The position numbers were made by a program, and so were the translations under genes. Positions 17,810-27,128 of a DNA stretch of 64,000 nucleotides are shown here, piece after piece (position 1 is the first letter of the stretch; each line of letters opens with the position of its first letter). This DNA is from Sulfopaludibacter sp963835555 (lineage in GTDB: Bacteria > Acidobacteriota > Terriglobia > Bryobacterales > Bryobacteraceae). The notes below the pieces were generated by a model that was given only the letters and a program-made list of their open reading frames with translations, was not told where the DNA came from and made no database searches. The stretch covers positions 248,001-312,000 of the forward strand of contig CAWIGC010000035.1 in assembly GCA_963835555.1 (NCBI GenBank). The letters are read 5' to 3'.

Positions 17810-18907
17810 ATGGTGCCAAATGTGAGTATGGCCGTGGACGTACGCACACCCGAAGTGGAGAAGGAAAATCAGGATTCCAGCGCGTCCGCCCATTGCCGCC
17901 GCGTTGCGGCTCTGGCGATGGAGTTGAGCCGGGTGGCCGGTTTTCCATCTTCCACACCGGGGCTGCTGCGGCTTTGCAACCTGGTGGACCAGCAATTTGA
18001 ATCGCTGCAGTTCGAATACAAAGATACGGACTCGATCCTGGACGAGATCCGGGAGTTCGCGCCATTCGAAGGCTTTGACGCGGCCCTGGTGGAGCATTTC
18101 CGGGGCCTGCGTTGCCGGTTGCCGGAACAAATCCGGCGTGGCGAGGGCCTGCCCGTCGAAGCAGGCACGGCCCGCCAGATCTTTGGCGCCTTGGGGCAGG
18201 AGCGGGAATACGAGGTGCACGAACTGGCCGCCGTCGCGGTCAAAGACCCCGTGGTTGCTGCCAGCCTGATTCGAGTGGCGAATTCTTCTTTATATTCACC
18301 GGCCAGCAGGTTCGCAGGAGCCGGACCGGCAATCGCCTACATCGGCACCGTGGAGGCGCGTAAAGTGATGCTGGCCGCTGTGCTCCGTCCCCTGTTTACA
18401 TCCGCCGGCCTGATGCGCCTTTGGAACCACTCGGTCAACGCTGCCCAGTTTTGCTCCGCACTGGCTGCTAAGACCGAACGCGTGGCAGAAGACGAAGGCC
18501 TGATGTTGGGATTGATACACGATTTCGGCTCTCTGGCGGTTCAGTTCGCCCCGCGGGAATACCGTGACGCGTATACGCGACTGGTGGAACGGGGCTGTCC
18601 GGTAACGTATGGCGAACGCCTGATTTTCGGATGCGACCACGGCGAGATTGGCGCCGAGATCCTGTCGAATTGGAATTTTTCCGACGAGATGATCGAGGCG
18701 GTGCGCTTTCATCATCAGCCGGAACGGTCGGAGGGGCCGCTTACGGCCTTCATATACCTGGTGGAGTTCTGGAGCGGCCTGGATGAGGATCTGCCTTCCT
18801 TCCACCGGGTGGAAGAATGCCTGTGCCGGGCCGGTCTGACGCTGGAGGCGCTGGCGCAGACGGGCACGAGAAACAGCGCCCTCAAAACCCTCCGCTCACT
18901 GACGTAG
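17810..18907 (+). CDS. HDOD domain signalling protein
   Basis: 365 residues. The HDOD core begins near residue 145 (VHELAAVAVKDPVVAASLIRVANSSLY) and runs through GLIHDFGSLAVQFAPREY and the GCDHGEIGAEILSNWNF segment. Catalytic HD residues of true HD-GYP phosphodiesterases are not all present, as usual for HDOD, so a regulatory role is more likely than an enzymatic one. The N-terminal third has no recognised domain. Alternative start: ATG at 17828. Confidence 0.82.
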   Translation: MVPNVSMAVDVRTPEVEKENQDSSASAHCRRVAALAMELSRVAGFPSSTPGLLRLCNLVDQQFESLQFEYKDTDSILDEIREFAPFEGFDAALVEHFRGLRCRLPEQIRRGEGLPVEAGTARQIFGALGQEREYEVHELAAVAVKDPVVAASLIRVANSSLYSPASRFAGAGPAIAYIGTVEARKVMLAAVLRPLFTSAGLMRLWNHSVNAAQFCSALAAKTERVAEDEGLMLGLIHDFGSLAVQFAPREYRDAYTRLVERGCPVTYGERLIFGCDHGEIGAEILSNWNFSDEMIEAVRFHHQPERSEGPLTAFIYLVEFWSGLDEDLPSFHRVEECLCRAGLTLEALAQTGTRNSALKTLRSLT

Positions 18908-19029
18908 ACGGCCGCCTTCTTTGTACGCGCCTACCCCCAAAAACGGGGTACGTACCCACCGCAAAGATTTCATTGAAAGCCTCATCTGTCTACGTTAGCT
19001 TTACATCAACAGGCACTTGGAGGTTTTAC

Positions 19030-19254
19030 ATGAAACTCTATCGCAGCAGAAATTACCCGACGCAATGGTTCGCAAACGGACCGAATGTGGGCTGGGTCAT
19101 GTTTCCAGCGGAGGCGAACGGATGGGAGAAGCGCAGTCCCGCCCGGGGTCTCGACCCTGTGGATGTTCGCGAAGTACCGCTCCGCCTGGGATTCAACACT
19201 GGAATTCCCGGTGCGTCGGGCGGTTCCCTTGTACAACTCCGGGAGGCCGCATGA
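19030..19254 (+). CDS. Small hypothetical protein (first of three tiny genes)
   Basis: 74 residues, including MKLYRSRNYPTQWF and NVGWVMFPAEANGW. A good ribosome site (TTGGAGG) lies upstream of the ATG. No family is recognised. Its stop overlaps the next ATG. Confidence 0.5.
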   Translation: MKLYRSRNYPTQWFANGPNVGWVMFPAEANGWEKRSPARGLDPVDVREVPLRLGFNTGIPGASGGSLVQLREAA

Positions 19255-19385
19255 CCATTCAGATTGCCCCTGGCGACGCCGGCAAAAGCGCCAGGGGACG
19301 TAAGGTAACGTGTCTCACCTGCAAGCTCAAAAAATGCGTCGGACGATGCCGCTGGCAAACCGTGCCGGGTCCCAAAGCAGCATGA
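19251..19385 (+). CDS. Tiny Cys-rich protein
   Basis: 44 residues with a CLTCKLKKCVGRC motif (CxxC, then C-x3-C), which could bind a metal. It starts inside the previous stop (ATGA overlap), so coupled translation is likely. No family is recognised. Confidence 0.45.
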   Translation: MTIQIAPGDAGKSARGRKVTCLTCKLKKCVGRCRWQTVPGPKAA

Positions 19386-19410
19386 TGCCGGCGATCGAAA
19401 GGAAGTTATT

Positions 19411-19536
19411 ATGCCCCTTGCACTAGCCTGGGTCGGAGGCGTTTTAGTTGCCGCCGGCGCTACTCTCCTGTTTGCCCTTTTCAGCGGAGAAGAGAACGGG
19501 ACATACCGCCAGGAATCCGACCGCCTCCGCAAATGA
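19411..19536 (+). CDS. Tiny single-pass membrane protein
   Basis: 41 residues: one strong hydrophobic helix (LALAWVGGVLVAAGATLLFA) and a charged tail. GAAAGGAAG precedes the ATG at a fitting distance. It is third in the cluster. Confidence 0.45.
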   Translation: MPLALAWVGGVLVAAGATLLFALFSGEENGTYRQESDRLRK

Positions 19537-19544
19537 GCCTCCGG

Positions 19545-19560
19545 CGGGCGGCGCCGCCCG
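19545..19560 (+). terminator. GC-rich palindrome after the tiny-gene cluster
   Basis: CGGGCGGCGCCGCCCG is a perfect 16-base palindrome 8 bases after the last tiny gene. No T-run follows, so termination is only a possibility. Confidence 0.3.
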
Positions 19561-19669
19561 ACCTGCCAGCCCTCCACCACGTCCTACGGTAGCGGTAGCG
19601 CCCCTGCGTTTGACACCCGCTGTTTGAAAGAGGTATTACTCAAGGATCTCAAGAGGATACCGTCAATCT

Positions 19670-22600
19670 ATGAATTCTCGCTTTGCCTCCCTCGGGAGCG
19701 CGCTTCTGGCGCTGGCTCTGGTCTCCGGACCCGCATTGGCCCAAACCAAAAAAGGGAAGACCGCTGCTCCGGCCGCTGCGGCGCCCACTCCACAAAAGCC
19801 GGATGAAGAGTACACCAGGCTCATCCACGAATATCTTCAGGACCCGCGCATCACCACCGAACTGGTGGACCATATGCCCGCCTCCGACACCGTGCCCTCG
19901 CCCCTGAAGTTCCTGGGCCGCATTCCGGGCAAACCCGGCGAGTTGACTTACGCCCACGATATTGAACGTTACTACGAAGCGCTGGCCAAAGCCTCGCCGC
20001 GCGCCCGCTTCTGGAAGATGGGGACCACCGAGGAAGGCCGCGACATCGTGGTCCTGGCCATCGCCGACGAAGCCACCATTAAGGATCTCGACAAGTACAA
20101 GGACATGGCCGCCAAGCTCGGCGATCCACGCAAGATCACCGATGCGCAGGCCAAAGAGCTGTTCCACACCGCTAAGCCTATCTACTGGATCAACAGCGGC
20201 ATCCACTCGCCTGAAACCGGCGGTCCGGAGATGCTCATCGAACTGGCCTACCGGCTCATCGTGGAAGAGACACCCTTTATCCAGAACGTGCGCAACAACG
20301 TCATCACCTTCATCACTCCGGTGCTCGAAGTGGACGGCCGCGAGAAAGTTGTGGACGCTTACTATTACGGCAAGAACCACCCCGGGGTGAGCCGCAACAA
20401 CCTGATGATGTACTGGGGCAAGTATGTGCAGCACGACGACAACCGAGACGGCATGGGCCAGTACCTGCAAATGACCAAGGCCTTCACGCAGGGCGTGCTG
20501 GAATGGCACCCCACCGTCCTGCACGACCTCCACGAGAGCGTTTCCTACCTCTACGTCTCCACCGGCACCGGACCCTACAACGTGTCGCTGGACCCGATCC
20601 AGGTGGACGAATGGTGGTGGCTGGCCGAGACCGAGATCATGGAACTGGCCAAGCGCGGCATTCCGGGGGTCTGGACGTATGGATATTACGATGGCTGGGT
20701 CCCCAACTACTTGTTCTGGATCGCCCTGACCCACAATTCGTTCGGCCGTTTCTATGAAGTGCAGAGCTATGGCCCGGACATCACGCCGAATCTGCAATTG
20801 CCGGCGCAGACCACCAGCCGCGAATGGTTCCGGCCGAATCCACCGCTGCCGTCCATCAAATGGGGCCCTCGCAATAACACCAATATTCAGGAGTCGGCCA
20901 TCCTGTTCGCGTTGAGCCAGGTGGGCAAGACCCGCGAGACTTACCTGGAAAACTACTACCTGAAGAACAAGCGCTCCATTGAGAAGGGCCGCGCAGGCAT
21001 CGACAGCCCCACCGCCTGGATTATTCCGGCGGGCCAGCGCCGCAAAGCCGACGCCGCGGATATGGTGAACGAACTGCGGCGGCAAGGGGCGGAGGTGGAT
21101 ACGGCCAATTCCGCGTTCAAAGTGGGCGACGTGAACGTAGCGGCCGGCGATTACATCATTCGCGCCGATCAACCCTACCGCACCCTGGTGGACATGTACA
21201 CCAGCATCCAGAACTATCCCACCGCCAACCCGCGTCCCTACGACGATACCGGTTGGACCATGCAGTATCTGCGCAACGTGAAGCTGATCAAGACCCATGA
21301 AAAGTCCATCTTCGATGAGCCGATGACGCTGCTCACCGCCGACGCCAAGGCTGCCGGCGGGGTGGATGGCAGCGGCGGAACCCTGGTGGTGGAGCACACC
21401 AGCGACAACAACCTGATCTCCTTCCGGTTCCGCAATCCGTCCGTCAAAATGATGGCCGCGGAAGAGGATTTCGAGCTGAACGGCCACAAATTCCGTGCGG
21501 GCGCTTTGATTATTCCCAATGCCGACCGCGCCAGGCTGGAACCTATGTTGAAAGAGTTGGGTCTGTCCGGTTGGGCTGTGGCTTCTGCGCCCCAGGTCAA
21601 GACTCACGCGCTTACCGTGCCGCGGATCGGCTACGCGCATTCCTGGTCGCGCACGCAGGACGAAGGCTGGGTGCGCGCCGCCCTGGATCACTACAAGGTT
21701 CCATACACCTACTTCGGCGACAAAGAATTAAAGGATCCCAACCTGCGCGCCAAGTACGATGTGATCATCTTCCCCCACACCGGCGGGACCGCGGCTTCCA
21801 TCCTGGCCGGTGTCAACGCGACCGCGCCCATTCCGTACAAAAAGACCGCCGAGACACCCAACCTGGGGGGTGTGGATTCCAGCGATGACGTTCGTGGCGG
21901 GATGGGATTGGAAGGACTCGAGGACTTGTCCAAGTTCGTTCAGCAGGGCGGGACGCTCATTTCCGAAGGCGCTACCGCCGCCATGCTGGCGGAGTACGAT
22001 TTGACCGGCGGAGTCACGGTGGAGCATCCCGCGAACCTCTTCGTGCGCGGCTCCATACTGCGCAGCAAATTCGCCGACCTGAAAAGCCCCATCGCCTACG
22101 GCTACGACGGCAGCGACCTGCCGGTGTACTTCAACCAGGATCCCGTGCTGAATGCCGCCGGTGGCGGCGGTGGTTTTGGTGGCTTTGGCGGGGGCGGACG
22201 CGGCGCCGGTGGCCCAATCAACGGCGGGGAAGGGCAGAACATCACTCCGAATGTGACCCCGATTCACGTTTCGCCGCTGGATGCCTCAGAGGCCGCGGAA
22301 GTCGCGGCGCCGGCTGCCGGCGGCCGCGGGGGGCGTGCAGGCAGAGGCGCGGCAGCCGCAGGCGGGGGCGCCGGTCGTGGAGGACGGGGAGGGCGCGGCG
22401 GCGCGCCACTCGAAGACCGCGCGCGCGTGATCCTGGCATTCCCGGCGAATGCCAGCGATATGCTGCTCTCCGGTACGCTCGCCGGAGGAGATGCTCTCTC
22501 CGGCCGCGCCGCGGCGGTGGATGTCCCCCTGGGCAAGGGCCACATCGTGATGTTTGCCATTCGTCCCTTCTGGCGCTGGCAGACGCAAGGCAGCTTCATG

Positions 22601-22696
22601 CTGGCTTTCAACGCCATCATGAACTGGGACCACCTGGATGCCGGCAAGCCCGCTGCGGGATCGCCGAATGGCACGGTTCCGGCTGGGGGGCAATAA
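19670..22696 (+). CDS. M14 family zinc carboxypeptidase, secreted
   Basis: 1008 residues. The signal peptide ends near ALA-QTKK. The M14 zinc site is visible as HSPETGGPEM (HxxE, about residue 175) with a later His in VLHDLHES. The catalytic domain covers about 75-400. The C-terminal half contains a glutamine-amidotransferase-like segment (PHTGGTAASILAGVNATA) common in large Acidobacteriota M14 proteins. Residues about 825-920 are a Gly/Ala/Arg-rich low-complexity linker. It is probably an exported peptidase for protein scavenging. Confidence 0.85.
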   Translation: MNSRFASLGSALLALALVSGPALAQTKKGKTAAPAAAAPTPQKPDEEYTRLIHEYLQDPRITTELVDHMPASDTVPSPLKFLGRIPGKPGELTYAHDIERYYEALAKASPRARFWKMGTTEEGRDIVVLAIADEATIKDLDKYKDMAAKLGDPRKITDAQAKELFHTAKPIYWINSGIHSPETGGPEMLIELAYRLIVEETPFIQNVRNNVITFITPVLEVDGREKVVDAYYYGKNHPGVSRNNLMMYWGKYVQHDDNRDGMGQYLQMTKAFTQGVLEWHPTVLHDLHESVSYLYVSTGTGPYNVSLDPIQVDEWWWLAETEIMELAKRGIPGVWTYGYYDGWVPNYLFWIALTHNSFGRFYEVQSYGPDITPNLQLPAQTTSREWFRPNPPLPSIKWGPRNNTNIQESAILFALSQVGKTRETYLENYYLKNKRSIEKGRAGIDSPTAWIIPAGQRRKADAADMVNELRRQGAEVDTANSAFKVGDVNVAAGDYIIRADQPYRTLVDMYTSIQNYPTANPRPYDDTGWTMQYLRNVKLIKTHEKSIFDEPMTLLTADAKAAGGVDGSGGTLVVEHTSDNNLISFRFRNPSVKMMAAEEDFELNGHKFRAGALIIPNADRARLEPMLKELGLSGWAVASAPQVKTHALTVPRIGYAHSWSRTQDEGWVRAALDHYKVPYTYFGDKELKDPNLRAKYDVIIFPHTGGTAASILAGVNATAPIPYKKTAETPNLGGVDSSDDVRGGMGLEGLEDLSKFVQQGGTLISEGATAAMLAEYDLTGGVTVEHPANLFVRGSILRSKFADLKSPIAYGYDGSDLPVYFNQDPVLNAAGGGGGFGGFGGGGRGAGGPINGGEGQNITPNVTPIHVSPLDASEAAEVAAPAAGGRGGRAGRGAAAAGGGAGRGGRGGRGGAPLEDRARVILAFPANASDMLLSGTLAGGDALSGRAAAVDVPLGKGHIVMFAIRPFWRWQTQGSFMLAFNAIMNWDHLDAGKPAAGSPNGTVPAGGQ

Positions 22697-22699
22697 AGC

Positions 22700-22726
22700 G
22701 GGGATTAGGGATAGGGGTTGGGGGGG
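22700..22726 (+). other. Predicted G-quadruplex motif
   Basis: Four G-tracts (4, 3, 4 and 7 G) are separated by loops ATTA, ATA and TT, just after the M14 stop codon in a convergent intergenic region. Confidence 0.45.
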
Positions 22727-22746
22727 CCGGGAACCGCTCCGGCCCC
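22723..22746 (+). terminator. GC hairpin in the convergent intergenic region
   Basis: GGGGCCGG and its complement CCGGCCCC flank the loop GAACCGCT. It could stop transcripts from both sides; there is no T-run. Confidence 0.4.
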
Positions 22747-22836
22747 GGCCGATCGCGCCGCCCCCGCGGCTGGAATAGGAATGGGGGAGGCTGCCGAGAC
22801 AAGCCCCTACCTCCAACCCTACCCGTAAGTCCCGCC

Positions 22837-25314
22837 TTACTGGTACCTTAATGCCTCTGTGGGAGCCGTGGTGGCGGCGCGGCGCGCCGGCACGTATGTC
22901 GCTACCACCGCCACCAGCGTCAGCACCACCGCCACCGCGCTGAATGCCAGAGGGTCGCTGGATTTGATCCCGAAGAGCAGGCTGGCCAGCACCTTGGTCA
23001 CGCCGTAAGACACCGCCAGACCCACCGCCACCCCGGCTCCCGCCAGTTTCATTCCCTGACCCATGATCAGCCGGAGCATGGCTCCGCGGCTGGCCCCGAG
23101 CGCCATGCGAATGCCGATCTCCTGCGTCCGCTGCTGCACCGAATACGACATCAGGCCGTAAATGCCAATGGCCGCCAGCAGCAGCGCGATGCCGGCGAAG
23201 ATGGAAAGCAGCAGCATGTTGAAGCTCTGACGTGCCAGCGAGAGCTCCAGCACTTGTTCCATGGTGCGCTCCTCCGCCACGGTGAGGTTGGCATCCACCG
23301 CGCGAAATTCCCGTTCCACCGCGCTGCGCAGGCTCAACGGGTCCATCGCGGTCCGGACGGCCCAGGAAAGCGGAATCACACCGTTGGCCAACCGGGTCAT
23401 GCCCTCCGGCACTTGGCTTTGCGGCACGTACATCACTCCCACTTCACCATCCTGGACGCCGGTTTCGCGCACATTGCCCACCACACCGACAATCTGCCGT
23501 GGCGGATCCGCGAATTCCGGGCCAATGCCTTTTCCGATGACGATCACTTGGCCCACGGGATCCTGTTTGGGCCAATACTGCGCGGCCATCTTCTGGTTGA
23601 TGATCACGACCGGCGCGGAGTTGCCCGTATCCGTTTCCGTGAAGGCGCGGCCGCGGATCACCGGGATTTTGAAGGTCCGGAAGTAATGTGCCGAAACGAA
23701 GCGCCACTGCTCATCGCCGTCATACTGCTCGCCGGCTTTGGGAGTTCGCCCCACGATGTTAAGCGGCAAATCCACGCCGCCGTTGCCGGAAGCCGGCAGC
23801 ATGACGGTCAGGGTGGCCGATTCCACACCGGGCAGGCCTTCCAGCCGGCGCACCGACTGCGCGCCGAAGCGTTCCATTTTGGCCGTGGAATCGTAGCCGG
23901 CGCCCCCCATCGCGGTGGTGAACGTGAGCACGTGGCGTGCATCGATTCCCGGCTGCGAACCGCGGAGTCCCATGAAGGAGCGGATCAGCAATGCCGCGCC
24001 GGAGAGCAGCACCAGCGCCAAGGCCACCTCCGTCACCACCAGCACGGACCGGGTGCGGTTGGTGCGCCGTCCGGTGCCGGAACGGCCGCTGGTCTCCTTC
24101 AGGCTGGAGGCCAGGTCGGTTCTGGAGATCTGGAGTGCGGGAAACACGCCGAACAAGATACCCGTCAACAGGGCCAGCCCGATGGTGAAGGCGGCCACGC
24201 GCCAGTCCAGCGGAGGCGCCACCGCCTGCAGACCGTCGGGGCCGGTCAGGCGCGGAATCTTGCCGGGCACCAGCAGCAGGAGCACGCGCACGCCCCACGA
24301 ACCCGCGACGAATCCCAATGCGCCGCCGATGCCAGCCAGCATCACGCTTTCGGTAAGCAGTTGCCGCACCACGCGCCCGCGGCTGGCGCCAATCGCGGCC
24401 CGCACCGCCATCTCCCTCTGCCGCACCGCCGCGCGCGCCAGCAGCAGATTCGCGACATTGGCGCAGGCGATCAGCAGCACGAACCCCACCGCGCCCAGCA
24501 GCACCAGAAGTGCCGTCCGCACATTGCTCACCACGGCGTCGCGCATCGGTACGGCGGTAGCCGATTCGGTCGCGTCCATTATTTTCGGATTGGCCTGCCG
24601 GTACTGTTGTGCCAGCACTTTCATTTCTGCCTGTGCCGCCGCCAGGGTGACATCCGGCTTGAGCCGCGCCGCCGCGGCCAGATAATGTCCCTGGTTGGTG
24701 CTGTTCGGGTCCGCCTGGAGGGGGATCCAGATGTCGGCCGGAGGGTCTGAGACGAACCCCTTGGGAAGAATGCCCACCACTGTGTAGGGCGCTCCATTTA
24801 GTTGAACCGCGCGCCCCACAATCTGCGGATCGCCGCCGAAGCGCGTTTGCCAAAGCCCGTCGGCAAGTACGGCCAACGCCGGTCCATGAGGTACGTCCTC
24901 TTCCGCGGAAAACACGCGGCCGCGTACGGCGTTCGCGCCAAACACCGGAAAGAATCCGCTCGAGACGGTGAGCACTTTCACCTGTTGAGGCCGGTCGCCG
25001 CCGCCCAGGTTCATGCCCGGCGCGTTCTGTCCGTAGAGGGTCATGCTCTGGAACACGTGGTTGTGGGTCCACGCCATGAATTTGGGAATGGAGTTGGCGC
25101 CCTGCGGACCGTCCGGGTACATGCGTTGCAACTTCACAATTCGGTCCGCCTCGCGGTATGGCAGCGGCTGCAACAGGACCGCGTTGACGACGGTAAAGAT
25201 CGCCGTGTTGGCGCCAATTCCCAGCGCGAGAGCGGCCACCGCAATCGCAGCGAACGTAGGATTTTTCAGAAGCATGCGCCAGGCATAGCGCACATCGTTA
25301 GCCAGTGTCCCCAT
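22837..25314 (-). CDS. ADOP-type MacB/FtsX permease
   Basis: 825 residues of the acidobacterial duplicated orphan permease type. The short N-terminal start (LANDVRYAWRMLLKNPTFA) is followed by TM1, a MacB periplasmic domain (about 50-240), an FtsX domain with three TM helices (about 265-400), then a second periplasmic plus FtsX unit (about 420-815, ending GIRMALGASRGAMLRLI...). There is no ATPase gene next to it, as usual for these orphans. The transported substrate is unknown. Confidence 0.92.
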   Translation of the reverse strand: MGTLANDVRYAWRMLLKNPTFAAIAVAALALGIGANTAIFTVVNAVLLQPLPYREADRIVKLQRMYPDGPQGANSIPKFMAWTHNHVFQSMTLYGQNAPGMNLGGGDRPQQVKVLTVSSGFFPVFGANAVRGRVFSAEEDVPHGPALAVLADGLWQTRFGGDPQIVGRAVQLNGAPYTVVGILPKGFVSDPPADIWIPLQADPNSTNQGHYLAAAARLKPDVTLAAAQAEMKVLAQQYRQANPKIMDATESATAVPMRDAVVSNVRTALLVLLGAVGFVLLIACANVANLLLARAAVRQREMAVRAAIGASRGRVVRQLLTESVMLAGIGGALGFVAGSWGVRVLLLLVPGKIPRLTGPDGLQAVAPPLDWRVAAFTIGLALLTGILFGVFPALQISRTDLASSLKETSGRSGTGRRTNRTRSVLVVTEVALALVLLSGAALLIRSFMGLRGSQPGIDARHVLTFTTAMGGAGYDSTAKMERFGAQSVRRLEGLPGVESATLTVMLPASGNGGVDLPLNIVGRTPKAGEQYDGDEQWRFVSAHYFRTFKIPVIRGRAFTETDTGNSAPVVIINQKMAAQYWPKQDPVGQVIVIGKGIGPEFADPPRQIVGVVGNVRETGVQDGEVGVMYVPQSQVPEGMTRLANGVIPLSWAVRTAMDPLSLRSAVEREFRAVDANLTVAEERTMEQVLELSLARQSFNMLLLSIFAGIALLLAAIGIYGLMSYSVQQRTQEIGIRMALGASRGAMLRLIMGQGMKLAGAGVAVGLAVSYGVTKVLASLLFGIKSSDPLAFSAVAVVLTLVAVVATYVPARRAATTAPTEALRYQ

Positions 25315-25399
25315 GTGAGGAACAACGCGATAACATCCTGCTCAGTTCCGTGAATTCATGGCCCTGGAAGGCCTCCTGCGATATGGTGGAAAGAACTAT

Positions 25400-25857
25400 A
25401 TGGAGATCGGCATACTCGTGTTTCCGGACATGGACCAGATGGACTTCACCGGTCCATTCGAAGTACTGGCGCGCGTCCCGGGAGCCGCTGTCCAGGTCAT
25501 CTGGAAAGACCTGGCGCAGATGTGCTGGTGGTGCCCGGAGGCCGCGGGCAGTTGGGGGCGCTGACCCTGGGCGCCGCGGGATTGCTGCGCGGTCGCCACG
25601 CAACTACGCACTGGAACTCGTTCCACCTGCTGTCGCACTTCGGCGCTATTCCGCGCGATGAACGCGTGGTGATAGACGGCAACCTGATTTCCACCGCGGG
25701 CGTGAGTGCTGGTATCGATGGCAGCCTGCGATTGTACGCGCCCGAGCCGCCTTTCCCCGCGGGTAATCCTTCCCAGGCTCCGCCGCAGGTGCTTGCCTCG
25801 GCCCGTGAACAGGTCGCCGCCCTCACCGCCGCGCGGCTGGCTGCGTCACAAAAGTAG
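25400..25857 (+). pseudogene. DJ-1/PfpI family (isonitrile hydratase-like), with three internal deletions
   Basis: It starts as MEIGILVFPDMDQMDFTGPF, the usual beginning of InhA-type DJ-1/PfpI proteins. Against the family pattern three stretches are missing: about 20-25 residues after VIWKD (with a frame change), about 20-25 between GQLGAL and TLGAAGLLRG (which normally contains the nucleophilic Cys), and about 15-20 between GSLRL and YAPEPPF. The joins fall at short repeated words. The nucleophile elbow is lost, so the product cannot be a functional hydratase. Its 3' end overlaps the convergent hydrolase by 35 bases. Confidence 0.75.
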
Positions 25858-26932
25858 CGACGTCCTTCGCCGCTTTGGTCTCCACACCGGGCTTTTGCAG
25901 GAAACCCAGGTCACGGAACCAGTCGATGAAGCGGAATTGCCAGGTGCCGTAGGGCGTATCGTTGCGATCCGTCAGGCCGCCGCTCTGGTGGCTGCCGTCC
26001 GGCAAGGGATCGCCCGGGTGCCGGCCTACACCGTAGATGTGCATCTCGATATTCGGCACGCTCATGGCCAGCATGGCGCTGAAATACTCTATGGCCCAGA
26101 CGGCGTGCACCCGGTCGCCGGAACCTCCGCACACGAGGAATGCCGGCGGCACATTCCTTGGAATCGGCGGCGCGGTCCGGTTGCGCGCGAAGGGCGAAGG
26201 CCCGGGATAGATGATTCCCGCGAAGTCCGGCCGCGACGTGATGCCCGCCAGGGGATCGACCGCGCCATTGTTTTTTCTGTCGAAATCGTCATACAGCACC
26301 GCTGCCGCGGCCACCAGTTCCGCGCCGGCTGAAAATCCCATGACGCCGATCTTGTTCGGGTCCAGATTCCACTCCTTGGCGTAAGCCCGCACCATGCGGA
26401 CCGCCTGCTGAATGTCATACACTTCGTCGGTCTGCGGGTTGTAGCCGTCCCGCCGCAGGCGATTGCGCAAAATGACCGTGTTCACCCCGTAGTTGTAAAA
26501 GAAGGGCACGAAATCGGCCGCTTCCCCGCCCACGTTCAGGGTATTGTGTCCGCCGCCCGCCGCCAGAATCACCGCCGCGCCGGTGTTGATCCCGCGGTCC
26601 ACCGGATGAAATTCGATCGAAGGATTGTGAATATTGACGATGCTGGCGATTCGCCCCGGCACGGCTCCGCTCATGTTGTACTTCTCCGGCTCCCTGATGC
26701 GGTCCATTTTGAGGTACGGCGATCCCGCGGGAAACAAGGGCACGACCACGCCGCCCGGCAGGATGGGCTGCGGGGCATAGGGAGCATCGGTGGCCGCTCC
26801 CGGTTTGGGCACATTGAGCGGAGCGGGAGGCGGGGGCAGGGCAGTGCGCGCTGGCTCCTGCGCACGCCCGCAGACCGGGCTCAGCGCGGCCAGAAGCAAT
26901 ACGGTTTTCCGGACGGAGGATAAAGGTCTCAT
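25823..26932 (-). CDS. Secreted alpha/beta hydrolase (esterase-like)
   Basis: 369 residues. The signal peptide (to about CGRA-QEP) and a Pro-rich linker precede an alpha/beta-hydrolase domain. The oxyanion-type AAGGGHN motif is near 125 and the nucleophile is Ser201 (GFSAG). The catalytic Asp and His are likely in GGSGDRVHAV and the region around GSHQSGG. Such proteins are annotated as xylan esterase or dienelactone-hydrolase-like. The length is normal for the group and the substrate is not determined. Confidence 0.82.
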   Translation of the reverse strand: MRPLSSVRKTVLLLAALSPVCGRAQEPARTALPPPPAPLNVPKPGAATDAPYAPQPILPGGVVVPLFPAGSPYLKMDRIREPEKYNMSGAVPGRIASIVNIHNPSIEFHPVDRGINTGAAVILAAGGGHNTLNVGGEAADFVPFFYNYGVNTVILRNRLRRDGYNPQTDEVYDIQQAVRMVRAYAKEWNLDPNKIGVMGFSAGAELVAAAAVLYDDFDRKNNGAVDPLAGITSRPDFAGIIYPGPSPFARNRTAPPIPRNVPPAFLVCGGSGDRVHAVWAIEYFSAMLAMSVPNIEMHIYGVGRHPGDPLPDGSHQSGGLTDRNDTPYGTWQFRFIDWFRDLGFLQKPGVETKAAKDVATFVTQPAARR

Positions 26933-27128
26933 CGTTTCAAAACTATATCATTAGCGGGTTGCGGCCTATCGACGTAGCCTGCCGCCTCAGCGCATCCCTA
27001 CCCGTTCTAAGGAAAATCCGGGAATTCCGCTGGTTGGTTTCAGGGGGTTCCCGCAATTGACAGGTACTCCTATGTTATTGGATCTATAGGATTTCAGTCG
27101 TGGTTGACCCATCATTAAATTTACTGAC

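Noticed and set aside
19649..21691. 680-residue open frame on the minus strand
   Set aside because: Antisense shadow of the M14 peptidase; the real gene has a signal peptide and zinc motifs.
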